The notes under the pieces: generated by a model
What the model was told of the DNA's origin: nothing
Databases searched by the model: none
What the model saw: the letters and a program-made list of their open reading frames with translations, nothing else
Part shown: positions 35,150 to 43,979 of the stretch, piece by piece
How the letters are laid out: every line of letters begins with the position of its first letter
Numbering within the stretch: the first letter of the stretch is position 1
NCBI GenBank assembly: GCA_930990555.1
Contig: CAKNPW010000014.1
Span: 1 to 44,020 of the forward strand
Direction of reading: 5' to 3'
DNA: 44,020 nucleotides
Origin: an uncultured Clostridium sp.
GTDB taxonomy: Bacteria; Bacillota; Clostridia; TANB77; CAG-508
Made by a program: the position numbers and the translations under genes

Positions 35150-36400
35150 ATGGCAAGAGAATTTTCCGAATTTAATACTGAATATTCAACAAAAAAATCA
35201 GAATTTTTAGATATAAGAACTAACTTAGATGCAATAATGCATATCAGAGCAAAAGTAGAAGAATTTGAACACCAACTAGGTGCATTAAAAACGCAAAAAT
35301 CTAATTTAGTACTTTTTAGTGCGTTTTTAACAGAAGACGAAAAAAATGCACAAGCTGCTTCAATAGATGATCAAATTGATGAAATAGAAAATCAAATTCG
35401 TTCATTAAAGAGCAATACTTTATATAAAACAAAAGAAGAAATTCAAACAGCTTCACAAATTTTAGATGAATATATTGATGACCTTAACACAAATTTTGAT
35501 TTTAAAGAATCTTTAAGAAAGGAAATAAAAACTCAAGCACAAAACAGTTTACTAAACTCAGAAAAACGCAAAACTGCTCCAACTATGGAACTTGATTTAT
35601 ATAATAAGATAGAAGCTGCTGCTGAAAATGATTCTAGATTAAAATCTTATTTAACAATTGATGACGATAAAGCAGTTTTATCCCTTTTAGAAAGCTATGT
35701 AAATAAATATTCACATGTAAAACCAGGTACTAAAGGACGTGAATCAGAGCAAGCAAAAAAAGAAAGAGAAACAAAATTAAAAGTTTTTAAAGATGAAGTA
35801 TCTACTATTCAAAGAAGAATAAAATCAAAAGGTAACTCTTTAAAACAATATATAACAAATCATAGAACAGAACTAGGACTTCCAGCAGATATGAGCATAG
35901 ATTTTAATGATAAAACTTCTATATTACACAATATTGGCATATATACAAACCCTCGTTCTAATATAAGTTTTAACGATATAAAGACAAAGGCTAGTGATTC
36001 TATAAAATTGATAGATACTCAGATTGAAACTTTACAAAATTATATAAAATATGTAGATAATGATTTAACTCAAATTAGAAGAGATAGAGAAGCAGAACTT
36101 GAAGATAAAAAAACATATAAAGGAAATGGACTTTTCTCTAAAGCTAAAAGATTTTTTAAAGGAGTAGGAAAAGGTTTAGCTAATTGGGTACATGATAAAC
36201 CAAATCCATTTAAAGGTGTGTTTGAAAGACCAGATCAAACAAAAGTACCTACTCAAGCAAAAGTAATCGATACTACTAATAACTTTGTAGATGCTTATAA
36301 AACAGAAATTGGACAAGATGCTTACACTAAAGTTATCGAAGAATATAATAAGAGAATTCAAGATGAGAAATCTCAATCACATTCAGGAGAAGGAAGATAA
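35150..36400 (+). CDS. Long coiled-coil protein with basic segment (module B, gene 2)
   Basis: Not recognised. A 416-residue soluble, mainly helical protein: coiled-coil-like stretches at about 15-110 (KSEFLDIRTNLDAIMHIRAK; DDQIDEIENQIRSLK) and 285-345 (IDTQIETLQNYIKYVDNDL), a middle part without repeats, then a basic amphipathic segment LFSKAKRFFKGVGKGLANWV near 350-370 and a polar end. No signal peptide or cysteine cluster. The start at 35,150 is chosen because AGAGG is eight nt upstream; an ATG ten codons earlier abuts the preceding ribosome-binding-like site. The GAGG is part of a GCCTC-GAGGC hairpin. A shared FxKAKxF-like stretch (TPKAKSF in module A) is weak evidence of kinship. Confidence 0.8.
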   Translation: MAREFSEFNTEYSTKKSEFLDIRTNLDAIMHIRAKVEEFEHQLGALKTQKSNLVLFSAFLTEDEKNAQAASIDDQIDEIENQIRSLKSNTLYKTKEEIQTASQILDEYIDDLNTNFDFKESLRKEIKTQAQNSLLNSEKRKTAPTMELDLYNKIEAAAENDSRLKSYLTIDDDKAVLSLLESYVNKYSHVKPGTKGRESEQAKKERETKLKVFKDEVSTIQRRIKSKGNSLKQYITNHRTELGLPADMSIDFNDKTSILHNIGIYTNPRSNISFNDIKTKASDSIKLIDTQIETLQNYIKYVDNDLTQIRRDREAELEDKKTYKGNGLFSKAKRFFKGVGKGLANWVHDKPNPFKGVFERPDQTKVPTQAKVIDTTNNFVDAYKTEIGQDAYTKVIEEYNKRIQDEKSQSHSGEGR

Positions 36401-36429
36401 AAAGAAACAGCTCTTAAAGTTGTTTCTTT
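36401..36429 (+). terminator. Bidirectional terminator between module B and trmFO
   Basis: Arms AAAGAAACA and TGTTTCTTT, with T-runs on both strands. It starts directly after the module B stop and ends two nt from the trmFO stop, serving both convergent genes. Confidence 0.88.
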
Positions 36430-36430
36430 T

Positions 36431-37795
36431 TTATTTTATTACTTCCTTTAATTTAAAAATAGCCCTATCTGCCAATATTGTATATTTTTCTTTTTTATCT
36501 TTTATCCTTTTTTCTAATCCTGGAACTATTCCAAAATTAGCATTCATTGGTTGAAATTTTTCATTTGGAGTCGAAATATAATTTGCTAGAGCTCCAGTCA
36601 TAGTTTCTATTGGTAAAATAAATTCCTCTTCTCCTTTAAATTCATTTACAGCATTTATACCTGCCATAAGACCAGAAGAAATTGATTCTACATATCCCTC
36701 GACACCTGTAATTTGTCCTGCAAAGTATAAGTTTTCGATAGTTTTCATTTTATATGTATTTGTTAACAAATGACTAGAATCTATGAAAGTATTTCTGTGC
36801 ATTACACCATATTTTATAAACTCAGCATTTTCTAATCCAGGTATCATAGAAAACACTCTTTTTTGTTCTCCATATTTTAAATTGGTTTGAAATCCAACTA
36901 AGTTAAATATATTTCCTTCTGTATCATCTTGCCTTAATTGAACCAATGCATATGGTCTTTTTCCAGTTCTTGGATCAGTAAAACCAACTGGCTTTAGTGG
37001 ACCAAATCTTAATGTATCTTCTCCTCTTTTTGCCATAATTTCTATTGGCATACAACCTTCAAATATCTCTCTTTTTTCAAAATGATGAAGTTCTACTACT
37101 TCTGCATTTATTAAATTTCTATAAAAATTTTCATATTCTTCTTTATTCATAGGTAGATTTATATAATTTTGCTTATCTATTGTGGTTCTTAGTCTTTCTT
37201 TCCATGCTTCTATTTCTTCATTCTTTTCTCTTTCCTGCTCATATCTATCTCCCCAAAAAGCAATATCAAAATTAATACTATCTTTTGTAACTATTGGAGC
37301 AGCTGCATCATAAAAATATAACTTATCTTGCGCAGTTATCTTAGAAATATTCTTAGCTAATTCATCAGCTGTTAATGGTCCTGTCGCAACAATCGTAATT
37401 GCCTCTTCTATTAATTTTTCCAAATCTACTACTTCTTCATTTATTACTTCTATATTCGGATTGCTTTTAATCGCTTCTGTAACTTTCTTAGCAAATATTT
37501 CCCTATCAACTGCTAACGCCTGTCCAGCTGGAACAGATGTACTATCTGCTATTTTTATAAGTAATGAATCCATAGCTCTTAATTCTTCTTTTAACAACCC
37601 ACATGCATTTGTATGTAGATTTGACTTAAAAGAATTACTACATACAATTTCAGCTAAGTTTTGGTTTGAATGTGCTGGTGAATATTTATTTGGCTTCATT
37701 TCATATAATTTAACTTTAATTCCTCTTTTAGCAATTTGATACGCAGCCTCTGTTCCTGCTAATCCTCCACCTATTACATTTATATAATCTTTCAT
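36431..37795 (-). CDS. trmFO: Methylenetetrahydrofolate-tRNA-(uracil-5-)-methyltransferase TrmFO
   Basis: TrmFO makes 5-methyluridine at tRNA position 54 with methylenetetrahydrofolate and FADH2. The 454 residues begin with the FAD-binding INVIGGGLAGTEAAYQIA, then YEMKP, HSNQNLAEIVCSNSF, which carries a conserved cysteine, and near the C terminus YFAGQITGVEGYVES. The ATG at 37,795 follows GGAAAGGAAAAT; a TTG seven codons earlier lacks a site. It is slightly longer than the usual 435 or so residues. In Firmicutes it normally follows topA directly; here the SNF2 gene lies between. Confidence 0.96.
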   Translation of the reverse strand: MKDYINVIGGGLAGTEAAYQIAKRGIKVKLYEMKPNKYSPAHSNQNLAEIVCSNSFKSNLHTNACGLLKEELRAMDSLLIKIADSTSVPAGQALAVDREIFAKKVTEAIKSNPNIEVINEEVVDLEKLIEEAITIVATGPLTADELAKNISKITAQDKLYFYDAAAPIVTKDSINFDIAFWGDRYEQEREKNEEIEAWKERLRTTIDKQNYINLPMNKEEYENFYRNLINAEVVELHHFEKREIFEGCMPIEIMAKRGEDTLRFGPLKPVGFTDPRTGKRPYALVQLRQDDTEGNIFNLVGFQTNLKYGEQKRVFSMIPGLENAEFIKYGVMHRNTFIDSSHLLTNTYKMKTIENLYFAGQITGVEGYVESISSGLMAGINAVNEFKGEEEFILPIETMTGALANYISTPNEKFQPMNANFGIVPGLEKRIKDKKEKYTILADRAIFKLKEVIK

Positions 37796-37814
37796 TATTT
37801 TCCTTTCCAAACAC

Positions 37815-37845
37815 AATATGTGTAAGACAAAAGCTTACACATATT
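37815..37845 (-). terminator. Hairpin between the SNF2 gene and trmFO
   Basis: Perfect 12-bp arms AATATGTGTAAG and CTTACACATATT with a seven-base loop, 22 nt after the SNF2 stop and 19 nt before the trmFO ATG. There is no U-run on the minus strand, so it may act as a processing or attenuation stem. Confidence 0.5.
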
Positions 37846-37866
37846 AGTTTTATTCTTACTTCTAAA

Positions 37867-40800
37867 CTAATTAAATAATTCCATAATATCATCCTTATTA
37901 AGTTTATTAATAAAGGTTGTTTGTGTACTAAGCATATTATCTATAAGTTTAGATTTCTTTTCTTGTAGTTCGTAAATTTTTTCTTCTATAGAATTTTTTG
38001 TTATAAGTTTATAAACTTGTACATTATTCTTTTGACCAATTCTATAAGCTCTATCTGTTGCTTGATTTTCAGCAGACATATTCCACCATGGATCATAATG
38101 AATAACCATATCTGCACCAATCAAATTTAATCCTGTTCCTCCTGCTTTAAGAGATATTAAAAACACTTTTACATCAGGATTATTGTTAAAATCATTTACT
38201 AATTTTACTCTTTCGTCAACTTTTGTTTGACCTGTTAATTTATAATAGCTAATCCCTTCTTTTGCCAAATTTCCTTCTATTATATTAAGCATAGATGTAT
38301 AACCAGAAAAAATTAGGATTTTATGTTTTCCTGCAATAGCATCTTTAACGATCTCTATGCATTGTGTTAATTTGCTACTCTCGCCCATATAATTTTCTAA
38401 AAATAATGATGGATGACAACATATTTGTCTTAACCTAGTTAATAATGCCAAAATTTTAATTTGAGATTTTTCGAATCCATTTCCTTCAATTTCAGTCATT
38501 GCTTCTTTTTTTGCTTGTGCTAGATATGACAAATAAATCTCTAATTGTTCACCTTGCATTTCATTATTTAATACAGTTATGCTCTTTTCTGGTAATTCTT
38601 TTAATACATCTTTCTTTACTCTACGAAGTACAAAAGGTTCTATCATCATTTTTAATTTTTCCATAGCCTCTTGGTCATTATCCCTCATTATTGGAATTTC
38701 GTATAATTGTTTGAACTTTTTATATGTAAATAGATATCCTGGCATTATATAGTCAAATATTGACCATAACTCTGCTAAAGAATTTTCTATTGGAGTTCCA
38801 GTTAGTGCATATTTTGTTTGTGCATTTATTGTTTTTAAAGATTTTGCATTTTGAGTATTACTATTTTTTATGTATTGTGCTTCATCCGCAATTTGGAATT
38901 TAAATAATATATCTTCCCTTTTATATACTTCCATATCTCTTTTTAATAAATCATAAGATGTTATAACTAAATCAAATTCTGGAATTTGTTTTATTTGTTT
39001 TTCTCTTTCTTCTGAAGTTCCTCTAATAACTAAAACTTTTATATCTTTTGCAAATTTTTCTATTTCACTTTTCCAATTTAACGCCAACGAACTTGGTGTT
39101 ATTACAATTGATGGCAATTTTACTTTTGCATTTGCTTTATAGTCTAATAATAGCGAAATTAATTGAACTGTTTTTCCAAGCCCCATATCATCTGCCAAAA
39201 TACCACCTAGTCTGTAATCATCTAATATTTTTAACCATTTATATCCTACCTTTTGGTAATATCTTAATGTACAATTTAATCCTTCTGGTGGAGTTATTTC
39301 GTCATCATATTCACGTTCATCGATATTATTTACAATTTCTTTATATTCTTTGTCTTTTTGGATTTCTACATTTTTAACATTTTCTAATAACTTGTTCAAA
39401 TATAAAGATCTATATACAGGAACTTTTATTTTTCCTCTCTCTAAATCTTTATAATCTACTTCCATGCCATATTCTAAACTGTTTAAAAATTTTATATCAT
39501 CATTTTGCTCTAAATCTAAAAAGCTACCATCTTTTAGTCTATGATATTTTTTCTTTAAGTTGTATTTTGCTAAAATTTCTTTTAACTCGCTTCTGTCAAA
39601 ATCTAATCCAGTTAAATCTATATTAAGCAAGTTATTTTCAATTTTTACTCCTACTGTTCCTAACTTTGGCTGTCTTATCTCTTTAGTTTTAAAATTATCA
39701 GTTACTAAAACTTCATACTTTTCTGTATAGTTATTTATATCTTGTGATAAAAACTTATATATCGCATCATCTGTTACTAATACAAATCTTTTATTAGCTG
39801 AATCTAATAAAAATCCCGTTTTTCTACACATATTCAAACAATTAGATTCTTGAATTACGTTCCTTGCAACCTTTGGTATATTATCTAAATCCAATGGATT
39901 AAATTCTATATCGCCATATATAAATTTTAATTCTGCAATAATGTAATTATTTTTATCAAAATCCAAAAACATTTTTACATCTAAATCTTTTGGAATATAA
40001 TCTTTTAATTTTTCCGTATCTATATTTGAAGTATCAATATACTCTCTCATTTTTGGTAAAACTAATGAAAAAAAATCTGGTAATTCTTTTTTATTAAATC
40101 TTATTTCTCTAATAAAATTCTTTTTATATATTTCAAGTAATTTTATAACCGTATTTTTATAATTCTTATTACATCTATAAATATATTCATCTAAAATAAC
40201 ATAAATATATTCTTTTCCCTCTAAAACATGATATTCAAAAACATCTTCTTTTTGTGTTAATGCAAATTCACCCTCTGATACTTCTGTTAGTTTAAATTTT
40301 ATATTTGGAGTTCCTGGAATAAATGCTATTTTTCCCTTTTCACCATCTTGAACAATTTCTAAATTTTTGCCTTTTACAATCTCGAAAAATTCATCTATTC
40401 CTGTATTGCTTAAAATTATACAATTATCACTTAATACTTTACCATAATATCTGTATCCAGCATTACCACTACTATTAACATATTTTATAATTTCTGAATG
40501 CTTTAAAATAAATTCTAATATAGGTAAGCTTTCCTTTGCAAAATTCTCCCTTGTATGAATAAATTCTAATTTATTCCCATATTTTACATTTGCTTTATTT
40601 AACATGCTTGTATAAAATTCCGATAAGCTTTTTATTTTATAGAGTTTATCTATGCCTAATTTGAATTCTACCTTCATCTCTTTATAATAACTATCAAAGA
40701 TTATACTAGGCACAATTTTTATATTTTTTCTTTCTTTTATTACTACTTCTTCCTCATCAATGGTTTCTACTTCCGTATTATAAAAAGCTGTAATCATTTG

Positions 40801-41178
40801 CTTAAATCCACGATGATCCATTTTAGTGTTTGTTTCTTGTTTTTTTACTGGTTGATTTGCATATAATTCTTCATATATAGAATTATCGATAAATTCTATA
40901 AACATAGCTAAGATATGTTTACAAGTACAATAATTTTGGGTATTATCTGGACATGAACATTTTATGGATTTAATTTCTCCTTCTTCTATTTTAGCATATA
41001 CATTATATGTTCCTTTACTTCCTTTTACAGTTGCAGCTAGCTCAAAATTATTTTTATTTTCGTAATTTACATTAGTTATTGTTACTCTTTTGTCTTTTAC
41101 ATATTCTAATGCTCTTTGATATCTTGCATCTCCTGCATTTTCATATAATTCAGTTATTATTTCATTATTTACTAACAT
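37867..41178 (-). CDS. SWIM zinc finger plus SNF2-type helicase ATPase
   Basis: A 1103-residue Swi2/Snf2 ATPase. A SWIM zinc finger with pattern CxC...CxH (CSCPDNTQNYCTCKH) lies near residues 73-90; a long bacterial SNF2-associated region follows. The motor starts at about 640 with Walker A DDMGLGKT (about 660), box II DEAQ (about 763), LTGTPIENS, and the second lobe has SLKAGGTGLNLIGAD and ending DRAYRIGQ (about 1044). Such proteins translocate on DNA and remodel protein-DNA complexes; the bacterial target is unknown. The ATG at 41,178 follows GGTAGGAG. Family and length are normal for Firmicutes homologues. Confidence 0.93.
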   Translation of the reverse strand: MLVNNEIITELYENAGDARYQRALEYVKDKRVTITNVNYENKNNFELAATVKGSKGTYNVYAKIEEGEIKSIKCSCPDNTQNYCTCKHILAMFIEFIDNSIYEELYANQPVKKQETNTKMDHRGFKQMITAFYNTEVETIDEEEVVIKERKNIKIVPSIIFDSYYKEMKVEFKLGIDKLYKIKSLSEFYTSMLNKANVKYGNKLEFIHTRENFAKESLPILEFILKHSEIIKYVNSSGNAGYRYYGKVLSDNCIILSNTGIDEFFEIVKGKNLEIVQDGEKGKIAFIPGTPNIKFKLTEVSEGEFALTQKEDVFEYHVLEGKEYIYVILDEYIYRCNKNYKNTVIKLLEIYKKNFIREIRFNKKELPDFFSLVLPKMREYIDTSNIDTEKLKDYIPKDLDVKMFLDFDKNNYIIAELKFIYGDIEFNPLDLDNIPKVARNVIQESNCLNMCRKTGFLLDSANKRFVLVTDDAIYKFLSQDINNYTEKYEVLVTDNFKTKEIRQPKLGTVGVKIENNLLNIDLTGLDFDRSELKEILAKYNLKKKYHRLKDGSFLDLEQNDDIKFLNSLEYGMEVDYKDLERGKIKVPVYRSLYLNKLLENVKNVEIQKDKEYKEIVNNIDEREYDDEITPPEGLNCTLRYYQKVGYKWLKILDDYRLGGILADDMGLGKTVQLISLLLDYKANAKVKLPSIVITPSSLALNWKSEIEKFAKDIKVLVIRGTSEEREKQIKQIPEFDLVITSYDLLKRDMEVYKREDILFKFQIADEAQYIKNSNTQNAKSLKTINAQTKYALTGTPIENSLAELWSIFDYIMPGYLFTYKKFKQLYEIPIMRDNDQEAMEKLKMMIEPFVLRRVKKDVLKELPEKSITVLNNEMQGEQLEIYLSYLAQAKKEAMTEIEGNGFEKSQIKILALLTRLRQICCHPSLFLENYMGESSKLTQCIEIVKDAIAGKHKILIFSGYTSMLNIIEGNLAKEGISYYKLTGQTKVDERVKLVNDFNNNPDVKVFLISLKAGGTGLNLIGADMVIHYDPWWNMSAENQATDRAYRIGQKNNVQVYKLITKNSIEEKIYELQEKKSKLIDNMLSTQTTFINKLNKDDIMELFN

Positions 41179-41283
41179 TTTTTTGCTCCTACCACACATT
41201 TATTTTCAGTTTATTATTATATAATATTTTACGTGTTTTCACAAGTGTTACAAGCACACTTTTATATGATTTTTTGCTAAAAC

Positions 41284-41320
41284 AAAAGAACTATATCTAT
41301 ATAAGTGACATAGTTCTTTT
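41284..41320 (-). terminator. Terminator of topA
   Basis: Arms AAAAGAACTAT and ATAGTTCTTTT around a 15-base loop, with flanking T on the minus strand. It begins about 30 nt after the topA stop. Confidence 0.8.
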
Positions 41321-41351
41321 AATTTAATTTTTTCGTTAGTATAATGTATAG

Positions 41352-43337
41352 TTACTTATCTTCTTTTTCCTTCTTCGGTTTTGTCCAAGATATATAATCA
41401 CATTTTTCTGGATTATTTTCGCATATATAAAAAGTTCTTCTATTTTTAGTTTTTCTTATTTGAACCTTTCCACCACATTTTGGACAGGGCTCTTCTATAG
41501 TTTCTATATATGGTTTTACATTTTTACATTCTGGATAACCAGGACATGCTAAGAACTTTCCATATCTACCATATTTTACAACCATCATTCTTCCACATTT
41601 TTCGCAAGGTACATCAGACACCTCTTCTTCTAGCTTAACATGTTCTAGTTCTTTTTCTACTTTTTCTAATTCTTTTTCAAATGGTCCATAGAATTCAGAA
41701 ATCATTTGTTTCCAATTTTCTTTTCCTTCTGCAATTTCGTCAAACTCATTTTCCATTTCTGCTGTAAATTTTACATTTATAATATCTGGAAAATTCTCCG
41801 TTAATAATTTATTTACTACTTTACCAAGCTCTGTTGGAACTAATTGCTTAGCTTCTTTTTCTATATAATGTCTTGCTAAAATAGTCGTTATTGTTGGTGA
41901 ATATGTGCTTGGTCTACCAATATCTTTTTCTTCTAAAGCTTTTACTAAACTTGCTTCTGTATATCTTGGTGGTGCTTCTGTAAAACTTTGCTTTGATTCT
42001 ATTTTTTCTTTTTCTACTTCTTGATTCAACTCCAATAGTGGAATTTGTCCAACATCGTCCTCTTTTTCATCTGTTCCTTCTACATATAAAGTCATAAATC
42101 CTTTAAATTTAATTGATTGTCCATTAGCTTTAAAATTATATTCGTTTGCATCAATTGTTATCGCTAATGTATCAAATATCGCTGACTTCATTTGACTTGC
42201 TAAAAACCTATTATAAATTAATCTATAAAGTTTATACTGGTCATTTGTTAAAGCGCCTTTAATTTGTTCTGGCTTAATATCTATATATGTTGGTCTAATA
42301 GCTTCGTGTGCATCTTGTGCATCTGCTTTCGTTTTATAATATCTATTTTCGTAATATTCACTTCCATATGTTGCCTCTACAACTTCTTTAGCAACTTTTC
42401 TAGCTTCTTCAGAAATTCTTGTAGAATCTGTTCTCATGTAAGTAATTAATCCAACTGTTCCCTTTGTTGGTATTTTTACTCCCTCATAAAGAGTTTGCGC
42501 AACAGACATTGTTCTCTTTAAACTGAAATTTAGTTTTCTAGAAGCCTCCTGTTGCATTGTACTTGTCGTAAATGGAGGTGCTGGATTTCTTTTTCGTTCA
42601 CCTTTTTTTACATCTTTTACAATAAATTTTGCATTCTTTATACTGGCTAGAATTGCATCTACTTCTTCTTTACTATGTATTTCTAATTTTTTATTATTTT
42701 TCCCTACTAATTTTGCTTCAAATTCTTTTTTAGACTTTTTATCAAATAGTTTTGCAATTATATTCCAATATTCTTCTGGTATAAAATCTTCTATTTCTTT
42801 TTCTCTATCTACAATTAGTTTAACAGCAACAGATTGAACTCTTCCTGCTGATAATCCTTTTCTTACCTTTTTCCATAATACTGGGCTAATCTTGTACCCT
42901 ACAATTCTATCCAAGACACGTCTAGCTTGTTGTGCATTTACTAAATTAATATCTATTTTTCTTGGTTCTTTAATAGCTTTTCGTACTGCTGTCTTTGTTA
43001 TCTCATTAAATGTTACTCTAGATTTACTATCTTCTGGTATATCCAAAATATGTGCTAAGTGCCATGCAATTGCTTCCCCTTCACGATCGGGGTCAGTTGC
43101 CAAATAAACTTTTTTAGCTGATTTTGCTTCTCTCTTTAATGATTTTATTAGATCTCCTTTTCCTCTTATGTTTATGTATTCTGGTTCAAAGTTATTTTCT
43201 ATATTAACTCCTAACTTTGATTTAGGTAAATCTCTAATATGTCCCATTGATGCAACAACTTTAGTTTTTCCTCCTAAAAACTTTTTTATTGTATTTGCTT
43301 TTGCTGGTGATTCTACTATTATTAATTTATCTGCCAT
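41352..43337 (-). CDS. topA: DNA topoisomerase I
   Basis: Topoisomerase I relaxes negative supercoils. The 661 residues begin with the Toprim domain (LIIVESPAKANTIKKFLG; TDPDREGEAIAWHL at about 80), then the DNA gate with KGLSAGRVQSVAVKLI and the active tyrosine in ITYMRTDSTRIS at about residue 299. Two C-terminal four-cysteine zinc fingers are visible: CEKCGR...CPGYPEC and CPKCGG...CENNPEKC. The ATG follows AAAGGAGAAG. It is full length for a Firmicutes enzyme. The usual dprA-topA-trmFO order is broken; dprA is 20 kb away. Confidence 0.97.
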   Translation of the reverse strand: MADKLIIVESPAKANTIKKFLGGKTKVVASMGHIRDLPKSKLGVNIENNFEPEYINIRGKGDLIKSLKREAKSAKKVYLATDPDREGEAIAWHLAHILDIPEDSKSRVTFNEITKTAVRKAIKEPRKIDINLVNAQQARRVLDRIVGYKISPVLWKKVRKGLSAGRVQSVAVKLIVDREKEIEDFIPEEYWNIIAKLFDKKSKKEFEAKLVGKNNKKLEIHSKEEVDAILASIKNAKFIVKDVKKGERKRNPAPPFTTSTMQQEASRKLNFSLKRTMSVAQTLYEGVKIPTKGTVGLITYMRTDSTRISEEARKVAKEVVEATYGSEYYENRYYKTKADAQDAHEAIRPTYIDIKPEQIKGALTNDQYKLYRLIYNRFLASQMKSAIFDTLAITIDANEYNFKANGQSIKFKGFMTLYVEGTDEKEDDVGQIPLLELNQEVEKEKIESKQSFTEAPPRYTEASLVKALEEKDIGRPSTYSPTITTILARHYIEKEAKQLVPTELGKVVNKLLTENFPDIINVKFTAEMENEFDEIAEGKENWKQMISEFYGPFEKELEKVEKELEHVKLEEEVSDVPCEKCGRMMVVKYGRYGKFLACPGYPECKNVKPYIETIEEPCPKCGGKVQIRKTKNRRTFYICENNPEKCDYISWTKPKKEKEDK

Positions 43338-43428
43338 TTTCTTCTCCTTTTTAGTTACAGAATATAAGTTCTGTAATCTTTAATACTATAGTATTTTAGT
43401 TCATATATTCGTTTTTTTCAAGTATTTT

Positions 43429-43728
43429 TTAGCATTTAACTAAATCATCTATTACATCTTCTAATATAACAGGCGTTACTTCATTTCTTTTTAGCATATC
43501 TAGTATTGAATTTTCTATTTTTTCATCATTCGTTAATTTATCTATAGATGCTTTTTCTACTTTTATTTTTTCGTTTATATACTCTGTCTTTACTATCTCT
43601 ACTCCAAATATATCATTTTTACTTTTTAAATCCTTTATCTTATAATATTCTAATTTTATAGGATATAATATTCCTTCTTTTCTTAATTCTTCTTTATTCA
43701 TAAATATTCCACCAAAAAAAGTTTTCAT
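43429..43728 (-). CDS. Small protein, probably DUF6514 family, under a Spo0A-box promoter
   Basis: A 99-residue cytoplasmic protein with no membrane helix. The opening MKTFFGGIFMNKEELRKEG leads to beta-like segments (YPIKLEYYKIKD, NDIFGVEIVKTEY) and a helical end (ENSILDMLKRNEVTPVILEDVIDDLV). The final motif NxVTPxxLxDVIxD recalls the DUF6514 family of Clostridia; that is from memory and tentative. Function is unknown. The ATG at 43,728 has GAGGAGG seven nt upstream; earlier in-frame starts have none. Three Spo0A boxes at its promoter suggest expression controlled at the onset of sporulation. No terminator was evident between it and topA. Confidence 0.65.
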   Translation of the reverse strand: MKTFFGGIFMNKEELRKEGILYPIKLEYYKIKDLKSKNDIFGVEIVKTEYINEKIKVEKASIDKLTNDEKIENSILDMLKRNEVTPVILEDVIDDLVKC

Positions 43729-43806
43729 TTGATTCCTCCTCGTATCTATTAATATATACTTTTGTAATAAACTCCGCAATATAAATCGAATGCCTATTTT
43801 TTGGTG

Positions 43807-43901
43807 TTTTCGACAATTATTATATCTTTTATAAAGAACTTTGTCGAATTATTTTTTATTATATATTTTTATGACTTTTCCATTTATCAACTTATGTCGA
43901 A
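43807..43901 (-). promoter_or_regulatory. Promoter with three Spo0A boxes
   Basis: On the minus strand TCGACA (43,847-43,842), 17 bp, TATAAT (43,824-43,819). Three perfect TGTCGAA cores are present: 43,809-43,815 (complement strand, at the start point), 43,842-43,848 (over the -35 box) and 43,895-43,901 (upstream). Overlap of -35 and start region could mean activation, repression or both, as known for Spo0A in Bacillus. Confidence 0.75.
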
Positions 43902-43939
43902 AAAAATCTTTTTAGGTAGCTTTTCCTAAAAAGATTTTT
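43902..43939 (-). terminator. Terminator of a gene beyond the right edge
   Basis: Perfect 15-bp arms AAAAATCTTTTTAGG and its complement with an eight-base loop, T-rich on both sides. It lies immediately upstream of the third Spo0A box and separates this unit from whatever lies beyond 44,020. Confidence 0.75.
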
Positions 43940-43979
43940 ATAAATTTATATACAACTTATTTTTTATAGGGATTTTAAG

